A stretch of 64,000 nt of DNA. Source: STF1-184 sp050178795. GTDB lineage: Bacteria; Bacillota; Clostridia; Christensenellales; UBA1242. A program made the position numbers and the translations under genes. This document shows, piece after piece, positions 41,113-49,422 of this stretch (position 1 is its first letter; each line of letters opens with the position of its first letter). The stretch is from the NCBI GenBank assembly GCA_050178795.1, contig JBFXFT010000007.1, forward strand, positions 1 to 64,000, written 5' to 3'. The notes under the pieces were generated by a model. It was not told the DNA's origin, did no database searches, and was given only the letters and a program-made list of their open reading frames with translations.

Positions 41113-41143
41113 AAAAAAAGAGGTCAATTTAAAACCTCTTTTA
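41113..41143 (-). terminator. Intrinsic terminator of the HD gene
   Basis: AAAAGAGGT with ACCTCTTTT around a nine-base loop, and a T-run on the minus strand; downstream of the gene ending at 41155. Confidence 0.82.
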
Positions 41144-41154
41144 AATATATAAAG

Positions 41155-41913
41155 TTAAATTTTATCTTTTAAATATCTTTTTGCAATTATTATGCACTCA
41201 TTTAAAAGTCTGCAATCATCATCTTTCAAAATTTTTAAAAATCTGTCATATAATCCCTCGTAATAGTGAATATCAATCAACTTTTTAAAAGAATACTCAA
41301 AGTTAAGGTCATAAGTTGTAGCGAGTGAAAGTAGTGCCCTGTCTAATTTTGTTTTAACTATATATTTGTTTACAGGAACACCGTTTTTTATGGCGTCTAA
41401 AACCTCTATTGTAACGCCATCTATTTCTGTAAAAGTTGGCAGTTCGCCAGAAATATTTAATTCGTACAAGTTTAATTTGTCTGCATCTCTCAAAATTTTT
41501 GAAAATAATATTAGTCTTTCGTCTTTAAGTTCTGGTGAAAGATTTATTTTATTGTGTTCGGCAAGGCTTGTTTTTAAAACCATATAGTACTTTTCAGGTA
41601 TATCAAACCTTTTAATTAATCCTTGGTCAAATAGTAGTTCTATACCTCTTTTGGCATGGTCAAAACTTTGTAGGTCATAATATGTGCCATATTCTCTCCA
41701 TTGAAAGAACCTGCCAAAGTCGTGAAACAGTCCACAAACATAGGCTAAAGCCCTATCTTCCTCATTTAAATTTAGTGATTTTGCTATTTCAAAAGCATAT
41801 TCCGCCACCTTTTGTACGTGTTTATATTTACGCATTAAATTCGTGTCGCTTAAATTAAAATTTTCTCTAACATATTGCAAATATATATCTGTAATTTTTT
41901 TAATATCTAACAT
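41155..41913 (-). CDS. HD-domain phosphohydrolase
   Basis: A 252-residue protein with the HD motif CGLFHDFGRFFQW (residues 85-97), an upstream His in YKHVQKVAEYAFEIA, and a downstream His-Asp context (SLAEHNKINLS, ILRDADKLNLYEL). It belongs to the general HD phosphohydrolase family acting on nucleotides; the substrate is unknown. The C-terminal 80 residues are helical (RALLSLATTYDLNFEYSFKK). GAGG lies five bases before the ATG. Confidence 0.87.
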   Translation of the reverse strand: MLDIKKITDIYLQYVRENFNLSDTNLMRKYKHVQKVAEYAFEIAKSLNLNEEDRALAYVCGLFHDFGRFFQWREYGTYYDLQSFDHAKRGIELLFDQGLIKRFDIPEKYYMVLKTSLAEHNKINLSPELKDERLILFSKILRDADKLNLYELNISGELPTFTEIDGVTIEVLDAIKNGVPVNKYIVKTKLDRALLSLATTYDLNFEYSFKKLIDIHYYEGLYDRFLKILKDDDCRLLNECIIIAKRYLKDKI

Positions 41914-41966
41914 TTTTACCTCATCAGTTTAAAAATTGATTTATTATAACACAAATTAGGTGCAAC

Positions 41967-41990
41967 AAAAAGCAAGTCAATGACTTGCTC
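41967..41990 (-). terminator. Intrinsic terminator of the NfeD-SPFH operon
   Basis: AGCAAGT with ACTTGCT around a five-base loop; on the minus strand TTTTTG follows. Confidence 0.78.
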
Positions 41991-42002
41991 TTTATTTTGT
42001 AT

Positions 42003-42863
42003 TTATTTTTTTAGTGTTTCAGTAAGAGTTGTAAGTAGTCCTGCCACATCGGCAATGTCTGTTGGAACAACAATCTTTGTTGCTTGTCCCTCTGCCAAAT
42101 GTTTTAGGGCTTCATAACCTTGCAAGGTTATATACTCTGGAGTTGGTTTTGCTTTTACAATTCTTTCAATTGCTTGTGCTTGACCTTCTGCCTCTGTAAG
42201 AAGTTTAATTTTAACTGCTTCTGCCCTTAAAACTGCTGCTTCCTTTTCGCCCTCTGCAACTAGAATATTGCTGCGCTTTTCGCCTTCTGCCCTTAAAATT
42301 GACTCACGGCGTTCACGCTCTGCACGCATTTGTTTTTCCATGGCGTCTTGAATGTCTCTTGGTGGTAAAATGTTTTTTAATTCTACCCTGTTTATTTTAA
42401 TTCCCCAAGGGTCTGTTGCCTCGTCAAGAATCATTCTCATCTTGGTATTTACTGTGTCTCTACTAGTAAGAGTTTCGTCAAGTTCTAGTTCACCTACTAT
42501 ATTACGAAGAGTTGTAGCCGTCAAATTTTCTATTGCGTTTATAGGTCTATCAACACCATAAGTGAATAGTTTTGGGTCAGTTATTTGAAAGTACACAACT
42601 GTATCAATTTGCATTGTTACGTTATCCTTTGTAATAACTGGTTGTGGCTTAAAGTCTGCCACCCTCTCCTTTAAACTTATTGGCTCTCCTGCCCTGTCAA
42701 AAAATGGTATTATCATGTGTAGCCCAGTCTCAAGAGTGGCGTTATATTTTCCTAACCTCTCAACTACTACTGCGGTGCTTTGCCTTACTAGTTTAACTGA
42801 ACTAATTAAAATGACAAAGGCAACTGCCGCCAAAACAATAAGTACTGTAACAAATGGATCCAT
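42003..42863 (-). CDS. SPFH/Band 7 protein, QmcA-like
   Basis: A 286-residue protein with an N-terminal membrane helix (residues 4-24), then the SPFH domain (VVERLGKYNATLETGLHMIIPF, ITKDNVTMQIDTVVYFQITDP) and a long coiled coil (EKQMRAERERRESILRAEGEKR onward). Stomatin/prohibitin-like proteins of this type form oligomeric scaffolds in membrane microdomains. The NfeD-like gene lies immediately upstream (two-base gap), the well-known SPFH-NfeD pairing. Confidence 0.93.
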   Translation of the reverse strand: MDPFVTVLIVLAAVAFVILISSVKLVRQSTAVVVERLGKYNATLETGLHMIIPFFDRAGEPISLKERVADFKPQPVITKDNVTMQIDTVVYFQITDPKLFTYGVDRPINAIENLTATTLRNIVGELELDETLTSRDTVNTKMRMILDEATDPWGIKINRVELKNILPPRDIQDAMEKQMRAERERRESILRAEGEKRSNILVAEGEKEAAVLRAEAVKIKLLTEAEGQAQAIERIVKAKPTPEYITLQGYEALKHLAEGQATKIVVPTDIADVAGLLTTLTETLKK

Positions 42864-42865
42864 AT

Positions 42866-43303
42866 TTATTTACCTTCCTTTTTTACTATTAATGTATTCC
42901 CTTTAACCTCTACAACATCTACCCATTCACCCTCTTTAATTGGTGCGGAGTCTGAACTTGTAGCATTCCAAATAACATCATTATATTTTAATGTGCCCTT
43001 TTCGCTTTCTGTTATTGCGGTCAATAACTTAAACTTTTTTTCTTTAATTAAGTCCATATTGGTGCTTTCTTTGCTTGTCAATAATTTGTTTTTTGCCCAT
43101 TTTTTTAATGTTAAAAGTAATGTGCCAGAAATGAGTACAAAAACGATTACTTGCCAGTCAACAGATACGCTCATCGCCGTTAAAATAAGCGCAACAAAGC
43201 CACCAACTGAAAACCAAATTGATGTCATATCCATTGAAAGCGCTTCTACAATTAAACTAATTGCAATAACTGCAACCCATATCCAAATATTGATGTCTGT
43301 CAT
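42866..43303 (-). CDS. NfeD-family protein
   Basis: About 145 residues. Three hydrophobic helices (IWIWVAVIAISLIVEALSM, SIWFSVGGFVALILTAMSV, WQVIVFVLISGTLLLTL) and a soluble C-terminal OB-fold domain (GTLKYNDVIWNATSSDSAPIKEGEWVDVVEVKGNTLIVKK) are the architecture of NfeD. It partners the SPFH protein at 42003, whose start lies two bases after its stop. The frame opens at 43444, but AGGAG before the ATG at 43303 fixes the start. The upstream stretch overlaps the terminator of the RSH gene. Confidence 0.92.
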   Translation of the reverse strand: MTDINIWIWVAVIAISLIVEALSMDMTSIWFSVGGFVALILTAMSVSVDWQVIVFVLISGTLLLTLKKWAKNKLLTSKESTNMDLIKEKKFKLLTAITESEKGTLKYNDVIWNATSSDSAPIKEGEWVDVVEVKGNTLIVKKEGK

Positions 43304-43385
43304 AATTTTCTCCTGATTAAAAGATATACATTTATTATATAACAATGTGAAAAATGTTGCAAACATTATTAAAACAATTAGCACA

Positions 43386-43413
43386 ATAAAAAGGGTGGCA
43401 TAACCACCCTTAA
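43386..43413 (-). terminator. Intrinsic terminator of the XRE-RSH operon
   Basis: AAGGGTGG with CCACCCTT around a five-base loop, with a T-run on the minus strand. Confidence 0.85.
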
Positions 43414-43418
43414 ATTTA

Positions 43419-44861
43419 TTAATAGTTTTCGTACAAACTTTCAAAGTACTTGCTTAGTTTCTTTTTAGAGTATTCGGTGTTTACATAACTTAGCCATTTT
43501 ATTTTTGCAATATAAATACACTCCGAACTGCCCTCGTCCCTATTTATTACCAAGTTTACTTGGTCGCCATTATTTAAAACGGTATATACTGGCACCTTGT
43601 TGGGCGAATTGTTTAAATATGCACCTAGACAACTAAAGCCAAAATCATTATGTATTTTAAAGGCAAAGTCTAAGACTGTTGAACGCTCTGGCATTAAAAC
43701 CTCTTCGCCTATATTTGTTTTGACCTTAATGTAGTTTTCAGATATTTCAAACTCCTTTAGTTCCTCATCGTAAGGAATTTCTATACCTTCAACCACGCCG
43801 TTGTCGTATTGAAAGTGTTCCTTTTCGGTTTGTAAAAATATTGCGTACTTATTACTGAAACCATCTTCAATTATCATAGGCATTTCGACCATTTTCTCGT
43901 CTTTGAAAAAGCCCATAAGTTTAAAGTTTGAAAACCAACTAGAAGAGGCAAAAAGTTTATATAAAAAGTCTTCTTTTTTAACTTTTTTGTTGTTGTTTTT
44001 TAGTATTATAAAAATTTTATTTACTATTAAGTTGTTTAACATAAACTCTTTTGACTTGGTTGGCTCTATTTTTAAAGAGGTAAGTTGCTCGGTAATAATT
44101 TCGTACGGAGTATAGGACTTCATCAATACCCTAGTCCTACCTAAACCCTGCTTAATTACCACATTATTTATGGTTAGTTCAAAGTTTTTTAAAAGCCCAT
44201 CTAAATATTTTCTGTTTTTGTTTAAAAAACTTTCATACCTTTCGTAAAAGTAATTATAATTGTCCGTTTCTACTATTTTGTAACACTCATTTTTTATGGC
44301 ATAGTACAAAGTATTTGCCTTTATGCTATTTAGAATTGGTATTAAATATTTTTCTGTTTCCTTTACCTTTTCTATTTGCTTATATTTAGGAAAAACCCCA
44401 ATAGTGCTTAAATTATGGAGTCTGTCGGCAAACTTAACATAAAAGGAAAGTTTTTCGTTCATGCCTATTGAATAAAGTTTGTTGTAGGTTTTTTCTTCCA
44501 TTAAAAACTTATAAAACTCTGGGTTGCGCTCTTTGTTCTCTGCCTTTATTGCCGTAACAGAATCTACTAGATTTGCAACTTTGATGTTAAATTTTTGTTT
44601 TATTTCTTCAATCGTGCAACCGCAGTCTTCAACGACATCGTGAAGTAGAGCTGCCGATATAACGTTTTCGTCAAAGTTTAAGTCTGCCAAAATTTGAGCG
44701 ACTGCAACTGGGTGCTCTATATATTCCTCACCAGTTTTGCGTTTTTGCCCCTTATGAAGTTCCCTCGCAAACTCAAAAGCACGTTTTATTATTCCTGTGT
44801 CTATGTACTTTTTGTTTTCAAGGCTACTTATTAAATTGTTAAAACTTTTGGAAGTATTCAT
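43419..44861 (-). CDS. RelA/SpoT homologue, hydrolase and TGS only
   Basis: A 480-residue protein. The N-terminal HD domain is intact: H50 in EYIEHPVAVAQIL, HD at 74-75, the ED pair in VVEDCG, and FADRLHNLSTIG. At 190-390, where RSH proteins have the synthetase domain, the sequence is unrelated and lacks its conserved signatures (FDELFDL, DYI-xxPK, YQSLHT). A TGS domain follows at about 390-450 (EVLMPERSTVLDFAFKIHNDFG). No ACT domain. The protein therefore looks like a hydrolase, not a synthetase. It starts ten bases after the stop of the XRE gene, so the two are one operon. Confidence 0.88.
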   Translation of the reverse strand: MNTSKSFNNLISSLENKKYIDTGIIKRAFEFARELHKGQKRKTGEEYIEHPVAVAQILADLNFDENVISAALLHDVVEDCGCTIEEIKQKFNIKVANLVDSVTAIKAENKERNPEFYKFLMEEKTYNKLYSIGMNEKLSFYVKFADRLHNLSTIGVFPKYKQIEKVKETEKYLIPILNSIKANTLYYAIKNECYKIVETDNYNYFYERYESFLNKNRKYLDGLLKNFELTINNVVIKQGLGRTRVLMKSYTPYEIITEQLTSLKIEPTKSKEFMLNNLIVNKIFIILKNNNKKVKKEDFLYKLFASSSWFSNFKLMGFFKDEKMVEMPMIIEDGFSNKYAIFLQTEKEHFQYDNGVVEGIEIPYDEELKEFEISENYIKVKTNIGEEVLMPERSTVLDFAFKIHNDFGFSCLGAYLNNSPNKVPVYTVLNNGDQVNLVINRDEGSSECIYIAKIKWLSYVNTEYSKKKLSKYFESLYENY

Positions 44862-44870
44862 ACAATTCTC

Positions 44871-45884
44871 CTATTTTCTATAAGACATAATAAGTCTGTA
44901 ATATTTATCGTCCTCTCTGTTTGATATCTTGCCGTATAAAAACATATTTCTTTTTACAATATCTACTATTGAGCGCTCTATGTTGTTTTGCATAATGTAG
45001 TTCTTTTGATATTCCTCTATGTTTATATTCTTGTCAGAATACAGCATTTTAAATTGCTCCAATAATTTCATAGTCTCTGTTCTAACGTCAATATTTTCAA
45101 CCGTTAGACTTAGTAAATTATATAGTTCTCCGTCTGGCATATCTATATAATATTTGCTGAGAATAATGTATTGAATAACTGGCGCTGGCTCCCTGCCGTG
45201 AGAAACAGAATTTACTGTGCCTATTCCGCCAATGTAGGCTTTGTCTGATGGCGGATTATTTAAAATAATTAGCACGCTGTCTCTATATGAATCGCTTTTT
45301 AAACTTATAAACACTTGCGCTGGGGTTGCCTCTAACGCACCTTTATATTTTTGACCATAAGTTTCGTGCTTATTTTCAATTTCTACATAGTCATTTGGCA
45401 AATTATCTAGTACTTGTTTAAATGCCTTTGCCTCTTGCCTGCTAGTAAAGAAAGTTGCCACGCTAACCATTTTGTTTGAGGCGTCAAAAGTGTTATCTGC
45501 ACTTGGAAATATGCTTAACACACCATACTTTAAAGGGTCTTTTACTGGATTATAGCCAGCACCCTTGTAAGCGCTTGATTGATGAAAGTAAAGCATATAG
45601 TTGCCCTCATATTTTTGAGAGTTTACATAAGGCGTTTGCACTTTTACTAGTGTATTTTCCTCTAACCTCTTTGTTAAAAACTCGTCAATATTTATTTTGT
45701 ACTGCTTTTTTAGTGCAAGTAAGAAACTAATTGGTGGGTCATTGACCTCATTTAGGTAATTATTGATGCTTGTAACCGAAAAACCAGTCATTTGAGACAA
45801 CTTAGATTGGTTTAAGTCTTGGTCCTTAATCAATTTTTGTAGATTAACGCTAAACGGATTAGAAATTTGTTTGTTTTTTCCCAT
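44871..45884 (-). CDS. XRE-family HTH regulator with unknown C-terminal domain
   Basis: A 337-residue protein. Residues 8-65 are an XRE-type HTH (NLQKLIKDQDLNQSKLSQMTGFSVTSINNYLN). Residues 80-337 are a mixed domain with no recognised motif (NYMLYFHQSSAYKGAGYNP, RDSVLIILNNPPSDKAYIGG), possibly a sensor. It is co-transcribed with the RSH-like hydrolase downstream, which suggests ppGpp-linked regulation, by inference. It ends in TAG. Two 23-base direct repeats at 45957 and 46020 lie in its upstream region and may be its operator. GGAGG precedes the ATG. Confidence 0.88.
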   Translation of the reverse strand: MGKNKQISNPFSVNLQKLIKDQDLNQSKLSQMTGFSVTSINNYLNEVNDPPISFLLALKKQYKINIDEFLTKRLEENTLVKVQTPYVNSQKYEGNYMLYFHQSSAYKGAGYNPVKDPLKYGVLSIFPSADNTFDASNKMVSVATFFTSRQEAKAFKQVLDNLPNDYVEIENKHETYGQKYKGALEATPAQVFISLKSDSYRDSVLIILNNPPSDKAYIGGIGTVNSVSHGREPAPVIQYIILSKYYIDMPDGELYNLLSLTVENIDVRTETMKLLEQFKMLYSDKNINIEEYQKNYIMQNNIERSIVDIVKRNMFLYGKISNREDDKYYRLIMSYRK

Positions 45885-45956
45885 TTTTTGCCTCCAAAGT
45901 GTGAGAATATACCCATAATAGCACTTTAAAAGTTAAAAAACAACATTATTTTTACT

Positions 45957-45979
45957 ATTCTTTATAAAAAATTCAATAA
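45957..45979. promoter_or_regulatory. 23-bp direct repeat A upstream of the XRE gene
   Basis: ATTCTTTA, six variable bases, then ATTCAATAA. The same two blocks with the same spacing recur at 46020-46042, 63 bases away. A third partial copy (TTCTTTAAA) sits at 46001. Confidence 0.55.
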
Positions 45980-46019
45980 TTATTTAAAATTTATTCACTT
46001 TTCTTTAAATATTTTTATT

Positions 46020-46042
46020 ATTCTTTAAACATTATTCAATAA
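46020..46042. promoter_or_regulatory. 23-bp direct repeat B upstream of the XRE gene
   Basis: ATTCTTTA-N6-ATTCAATAA, matching the copy at 45957 with a 63-base period (close to six helical turns). It abuts the serS terminator hairpin. Confidence 0.55.
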
Positions 46043-46066
46043 AAAACGGGCAATTTGCCCGTTTTA
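46041..46066 (-). terminator. Intrinsic terminator of serS
   Basis: AAAACGGGCA with TGCCCGTTTT around a three-base loop, followed by Ts on the minus strand, 47 bases after the serS stop codon. Confidence 0.85.
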
Positions 46067-46112
46067 TGTATATTTTTTGCTATTTTTGTGTTTATAAAGA
46101 ATAAATCTTTAA

Positions 46113-47387
46113 CTATTTTATTACATCAACACCTAGGTATTTAACAAGTACTTCTGGTACTTTAATGCTGCCATCTGCTTGTTGATATTGCTCTACAATT
46201 GCAGGAATAATACGGCTTGTTGCAAGTCCAGAACCGTTTAGGGTGTGAACGAACTCTAATTTGCCTGTTTCTTTGTTTCTGTACTTAGTGTTTGAACGCC
46301 TTGCTTGATATTCGCGCGCGTTAGAAACCGAACTAACCTCTTTATAAATACCCATACTTGGTATCCAAACTTCAATGTCATAGGTTCTTGCCATACTTGC
46401 GCTTACATCTCCTGCGGCAAGTTTAGAAACCCTATAATGTAGCCCTAATTTTTGAACTAAGCGTTCTGCCTTTTCAACCATTTCCGCAAAACTTTTGTCA
46501 GATTCATTTGGTTTAGCATATTGTATCATTTCTACCTTGTTGAATTGGTGACCCCTAATCATTCCACGCTCTTCGGTTCTATAACTTCCTGCCTCTTTTC
46601 TATAGCAAGGAGAGTAGCCAAAATATTTTTTAGGTAGTTCTTCTTCTGAAAGTATTTCTCCAGCGTGCAAATTTACAAGTGCGGTCTCTGATGTTGGTAG
46701 TAAAAATTTACTCTCTTCTTCTCCCTCTGTCTTTACCCAGTAAACATCGTCGTTAAACTTTGGAAATTGACCTGCGCCAAAACCACAAGCATAGTTAAGC
46801 ATATGTGGAACTAGCATAAATTGGTAATTGTCCTTTAAGTGCTCGTCAATAAAGAAGTTTAGTATAGCCCATTCTAGCCTTGCACCCATTCCAGTGTATA
46901 TCCAGTTGCCACTGCCTGCAAGTTTTGCGCCGCGCTTATAATCTATTAAATTATGTGCTTCACAAAGTGTAACATGGTCCTTAACTTCAAAAGCAAATTT
47001 TGGTTGCTTTAAGTAGGTTTTTATTACCGCATTATTTTCTTTTCCGCCTGCTAGTAAGTCGTCGTCTGGCATATTTGGTAGCCCTTCAACAAAACCCTTT
47101 ATTTGGTTATTTAAGTCGTCTATTTGAGCGTCTAATTTTACAATTTTATCGCCCAATTTTTGCATATCTGTTATTAGGGCGTCAACATTTTTGCCCTCTT
47201 TTTTTAACATTGGTATGCTTTTACTTACGGCGTTGCGCTTTGCCCTTAATTCGTCCGCTTCTGCCATTAATGTTCTTATTACTTTGTCTTGTCCTAGCAT
47301 TCCATCAAAGGAGACATTATACTCTCTTTTTCGCAAGGCTTTTTGTACTCTTTCTGGTTCTCTTCTTATTAAGTTAATGTCTATCAT
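46113..47387 (-). CDS. serS: Seryl-tRNA synthetase
   Basis: A 424-residue class II aminoacyl-tRNA synthetase. The N-terminal helical arm (IDINLIRREPERVQKALRKREYN, then KRNAVSKSIPMLKKEGKNVD) contacts the tRNA-Ser long arm. The catalytic core has motif 2 (SPCYRKEAGSYRTEERGMIRGHQFNKVE) and motif 3 (TLNGSGLATSRIIPAIVE). It charges tRNA-Ser, including the tRNA-Ser(CGA) in this window. Length is standard. No T-box leader is visible in the 69 bases upstream. AAGGAG lies seven bases before the ATG. Confidence 0.97.
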   Translation of the reverse strand: MIDINLIRREPERVQKALRKREYNVSFDGMLGQDKVIRTLMAEADELRAKRNAVSKSIPMLKKEGKNVDALITDMQKLGDKIVKLDAQIDDLNNQIKGFVEGLPNMPDDDLLAGGKENNAVIKTYLKQPKFAFEVKDHVTLCEAHNLIDYKRGAKLAGSGNWIYTGMGARLEWAILNFFIDEHLKDNYQFMLVPHMLNYACGFGAGQFPKFNDDVYWVKTEGEEESKFLLPTSETALVNLHAGEILSEEELPKKYFGYSPCYRKEAGSYRTEERGMIRGHQFNKVEMIQYAKPNESDKSFAEMVEKAERLVQKLGLHYRVSKLAAGDVSASMARTYDIEVWIPSMGIYKEVSSVSNAREYQARRSNTKYRNKETGKLEFVHTLNGSGLATSRIIPAIVEQYQQADGSIKVPEVLVKYLGVDVIK

Positions 47388-47456
47388 ATAATTTCTCCTT
47401 ATAAAATATTATGTATGTATAAATATATCACTTTTTTTTGTTTTAAAGCAAACATT

Positions 47457-49394
47457 TTACGCATTAAACAGGTCGTATTTATACATATAACTAAATAGTA
47501 GCATCTTTTGTAAGGCGTTTTCAACGCTCGTTTTAAACTCTGCAATTTCTACAACAGTTGTGCCAACGCCAAAGTCGTAAATATCTACGCCGTTTTCGGT
47601 AAATAGTTTGTCATTAAAAATTCCACCAGTAAATGAGAACATAACATCTGTGACCTCATTACTGATAAGTAGAGAATTTCCCAAATACATATTTCTGTTA
47701 TATGAAATACCTATTAAATCCATAATGGTTGGCATAATGTCGTAAGTGCACGCAAAGGTATCTATCTCCGTTGCTGGAAGGTTTGCGTCACTTATTATAA
47801 ATGGCACATTATAGGCTTCTGTGTTATATGGTTCCATTTCGTCAATGCCCTTAACTTTTAATGCCAACTCGTTATAGTAAACATCATCATTTCCACAAAG
47901 AATTATTGTGGTTGTGTCTAAAATACCCTCACTATCTAATTTATCTAGCAAGTATTCCACGCCAGCGTCCAAGTCCATAGCAAGTGCCATATAGTTGGTT
48001 AATTTTGACGCATAAGGCGTATTCCAAAGCACATTAACCCAACCTGAAACACTTAAAGTATCTAAATAAGATTGTAAACTATCATTGGTTGAATAGTTGC
48101 CAATTAAATTTGTGGTGGTAATGTAACTAAAAAATTGTTCAGTTGATGATGGCACAATCTCGTCAATAGCGCTTGCAATAAAGTCTGAGTCAAGTTGCCA
48201 ATTATTTAGCGATGTTCCGTCAAAGTCTTCTAATGCAAAGTCTAATGTGTCATAAAGTTCATCAAAACCAAAGTTATAATATGTCTTTGTTTGATTATAA
48301 AAATCCTTTTGATAATTTATAAAATAGTTTGCGTAATCAAAGCCCCAGTCTTTTAATAAATTTGGTAAAGCGTATGAAAAATTGTTGTCTACATCATCTA
48401 TAACAGTCGGCAAAATTGTCGTTAAGTCGTCCTCGCCCATACTGCCAAGTAAACTTAAATTTTCATTTGTGCTTAGTTCTTCTTTTGAGTAATAATTTGT
48501 TGCAGTCACGCCACCATTCATAAGCGCGTAAAGCGTAGGGGTTAAATTTTGGTCTATTGCGTACCACTCAAGTCCGTCAGCCATAATTACAATTACATTA
48601 TTGTCTGCACTTACTCCAGTATAGGTGCCAGTCGTTGATGTTAAGCCCTCTTCCATATAATCTACAGCCGCTAGTGCGTTGTCGTACGCGCCGTCAGTGG
48701 ATACCATAAAAGTTGAGGTTATATCTCTTAAATAAAAACCAAAAGAGCCAAATTTTTTAAAACTTTCCTCTTTTAATAAAAGAGTATTATATAACAATGG
48801 GTCATTGTTTACAAATGCCGTCTCGTTTACGCTGTCTATGTCTAATGAGTTAATTTGTGAATAATATGCGCCGTAGCCCTCAATTTGAAATATTGAAAAA
48901 ACCATTAAAGTAAGTAGTATTAGTTTTGTCTTACCAAGTGGTTTTTTGTCCTTAAATGGAAAGTACTTTTTGTCTAAAAGTAAACTTGCAAATATAAAGC
49001 CAAAAATGAGTAAAAAGAACAAAAATATTAATCCGCCATCTAAAAGCCTAAAACCTATGCCTGAAAGCGCCTCTTTATAGTTATTAAAAAAGTTTATACT
49101 CAAAACTGTTCCAAAAAGCGTATAAAGTTTAATGTTGATGTAGGCAAATGTCGCTTGAACTATAATTAATGCACTATATATTCCAATTTGCCATTTATTT
49201 GATGGCACTAAAAAGATTAGACCTATTATCATTACTAAAACTGCAACATCTAATAATAAATATTGTGGCAACCCATTAAAGCCCATGAGTAAAAAACTAA
49301 GCGTTTCTACTAATAGTGCTGCAACAAAATAAATGCCTGCGCTTATGAGTTGTTTAGTTATTGATTTTGGTTCTCTTTCCTTTTTTGTTTTCAT
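47457..49394 (-). CDS. LtaS-like sulfatase-fold membrane protein with degenerate active site
   Basis: A 645-residue protein. Five N-terminal membrane helices (residues 15-170) precede an extracellular alkaline-phosphatase-superfamily domain, the layout of lipoteichoic acid synthases. Compared with LtaS, the Glu metal ligand is Asp273 (VIVIMADGLEWY), the nucleophile Thr aligns with Thr309 (ELSTNENL), the catalytic His of the TNHF motif is Leu430 (TTTNLIGN), and GDH reads GNDD (501-504). The two histidines are thus missing. It may be a non-LTA phosphoglycerol enzyme or an inactive paralogue. Confidence 0.85.
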   Translation of the reverse strand: MKTKKEREPKSITKQLISAGIYFVAALLVETLSFLLMGFNGLPQYLLLDVAVLVMIIGLIFLVPSNKWQIGIYSALIIVQATFAYINIKLYTLFGTVLSINFFNNYKEALSGIGFRLLDGGLIFLFFLLIFGFIFASLLLDKKYFPFKDKKPLGKTKLILLTLMVFSIFQIEGYGAYYSQINSLDIDSVNETAFVNNDPLLYNTLLLKEESFKKFGSFGFYLRDITSTFMVSTDGAYDNALAAVDYMEEGLTSTTGTYTGVSADNNVIVIMADGLEWYAIDQNLTPTLYALMNGGVTATNYYSKEELSTNENLSLLGSMGEDDLTTILPTVIDDVDNNFSYALPNLLKDWGFDYANYFINYQKDFYNQTKTYYNFGFDELYDTLDFALEDFDGTSLNNWQLDSDFIASAIDEIVPSSTEQFFSYITTTNLIGNYSTNDSLQSYLDTLSVSGWVNVLWNTPYASKLTNYMALAMDLDAGVEYLLDKLDSEGILDTTTIILCGNDDVYYNELALKVKGIDEMEPYNTEAYNVPFIISDANLPATEIDTFACTYDIMPTIMDLIGISYNRNMYLGNSLLISNEVTDVMFSFTGGIFNDKLFTENGVDIYDFGVGTTVVEIAEFKTSVENALQKMLLFSYMYKYDLFNA

Positions 49395-49422
49395 AATTTT
49401 TCACCACTTTTATTCTTTTACT

